Part shown: positions 6,213 to 6,268 of the stretch, in pieces | How positions within the stretch are numbered: the stretch's first letter is position 1 | How the letters are laid out: every line of letters begins with the position of its first letter | Assembly (NCBI GenBank): GCA_002402965.1 | Contig: DHGW01000065.1 | Location: 2,172 to 8,439, forward strand | Length of the DNA stretch: 6,268 bases | Direction: 5' to 3' | Source: Bacteroidales bacterium UBA4788 | Lineage (GTDB): Bacteria > Bacteroidota > Bacteroidia > Bacteroidales > VadinHA17 | The notes under the pieces: generated by a model | Told to the model about the DNA's origin: nothing | Databases searched by the model: none | What the model saw: the letters and a program-made list of their open reading frames with translations, nothing else | Made by a program: the position numbers and the translations under genes

Positions 6213-6268
6213 TCTACAATGCTTCATGGGCTACGCCCAACCTGTTCGCCGCAGGCGATAAAGCATTG
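6213..6268. repeat. Hairpin repeat family, copies 3 and 4 as an inverted pair
   Basis: Two 5-bp hairpins with 3-base loops, TGGGC-TAC-GCCCA (6227-6239) and TCGCC-GCA-GGCGA (6246-6258), are enclosed by the perfect 8-bp inverted repeat CAATGCTT (6217-6224) / AAGCATTG (6261-6268). The second hairpin plus its tail is a plus-oriented copy of the family (17 of 23 matches to the reverse complement of copy 3), again with compensated stem changes. The pair resembles the head-to-head arrangement of bacterial REP/BIME elements. The copy runs into the window end and is probably cut off. Confidence 0.65.

Noticed and set aside
6227..6242. GCCCAAC / GTTGGGC, which fits the integron attC core pattern RYYYAAC / GTTRRRY.
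   Set aside because: The paired second core site of an attC is missing at the right position and orientation, there is no cassette array or integrase, and the sequence is better explained as one stem of the hairpin repeat family.
6164..6242. Direct repeats at a 49-bp step that could suggest a CRISPR array.
   Set aside because: There are only two imperfect copies, they are internally palindromic with compensated changes, and related copies occur in the opposite orientation, unlike CRISPR repeats.

Overview
This window looks like a chromosomal segment from a Bacteroidota bacterium, possibly Bacteroidales or Marinilabiliales-like. The clues are TAnnTTTG-type -7 promoter boxes, the near absence of Shine-Dalgarno sequences, a UbiX core reading CPASMGMLGRIAHGVSDDL (close to Bacteroides-type UbiX), and an AAA+/DUF4143 ATPase of a type common in that phylum. 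No rRNA, tRNA or species marker is present, so the placement is an inference.

Layout from left to right. Positions 1-165 are non-coding and hold a small hairpin repeat, a stem-loop, and then a promoter embedded in a 46-bp inverted repeat. Next comes a complete type IV toxin-antitoxin pair of the AbiE family: an AbiEi-like regulator/antitoxin (166-783) overlapping an AbiEii nucleotidyltransferase-like toxin (780-1562) by ATGA. A flavin prenyltransferase, UbiX, follows at 1594-2304. It carries an unusual insertion of about 46 residues containing a 12-bp tandem repeat. A YhbP-family (PNPOx-like, UPF0306) protein follows at 2380-2817. It ends exactly where the convergent minus-strand AAA+/DUF4143 ATPase (2818-4011) ends, with no base between the two stop codons. 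The ATPase and DNA primase (dnaG, 4191-6158) are divergently transcribed from a 179-bp spacer. That spacer carries three 18-bp dyads at an exact 33-bp period. The window closes with several copies of the hairpin repeat seen at the left edge.

Functionally, this is housekeeping DNA (dnaG, ubiX, yhbP-like) interleaved with accessory modules (AbiE pair, DUF4143 ATPase) that look visibly more A/T-rich. The AbiE pair is self-contained, with its own promoter and probable operator, and is predicted to be autoregulated. I see no protein-coding system of an unknown class. The least explained parts are in non-coding DNA and in the ubiX insertion: (i) a hairpin repeat family whose copies differ by stem-preserving paired substitutions and which lies at both ends of the window, (ii) the 33-bp-phased dyad array at the ATPase/dnaG divergent promoter region, (iii) the 2 x 23-bp dyad at the abiE promoter, and (iv) the repeat-bearing insertion in UbiX.
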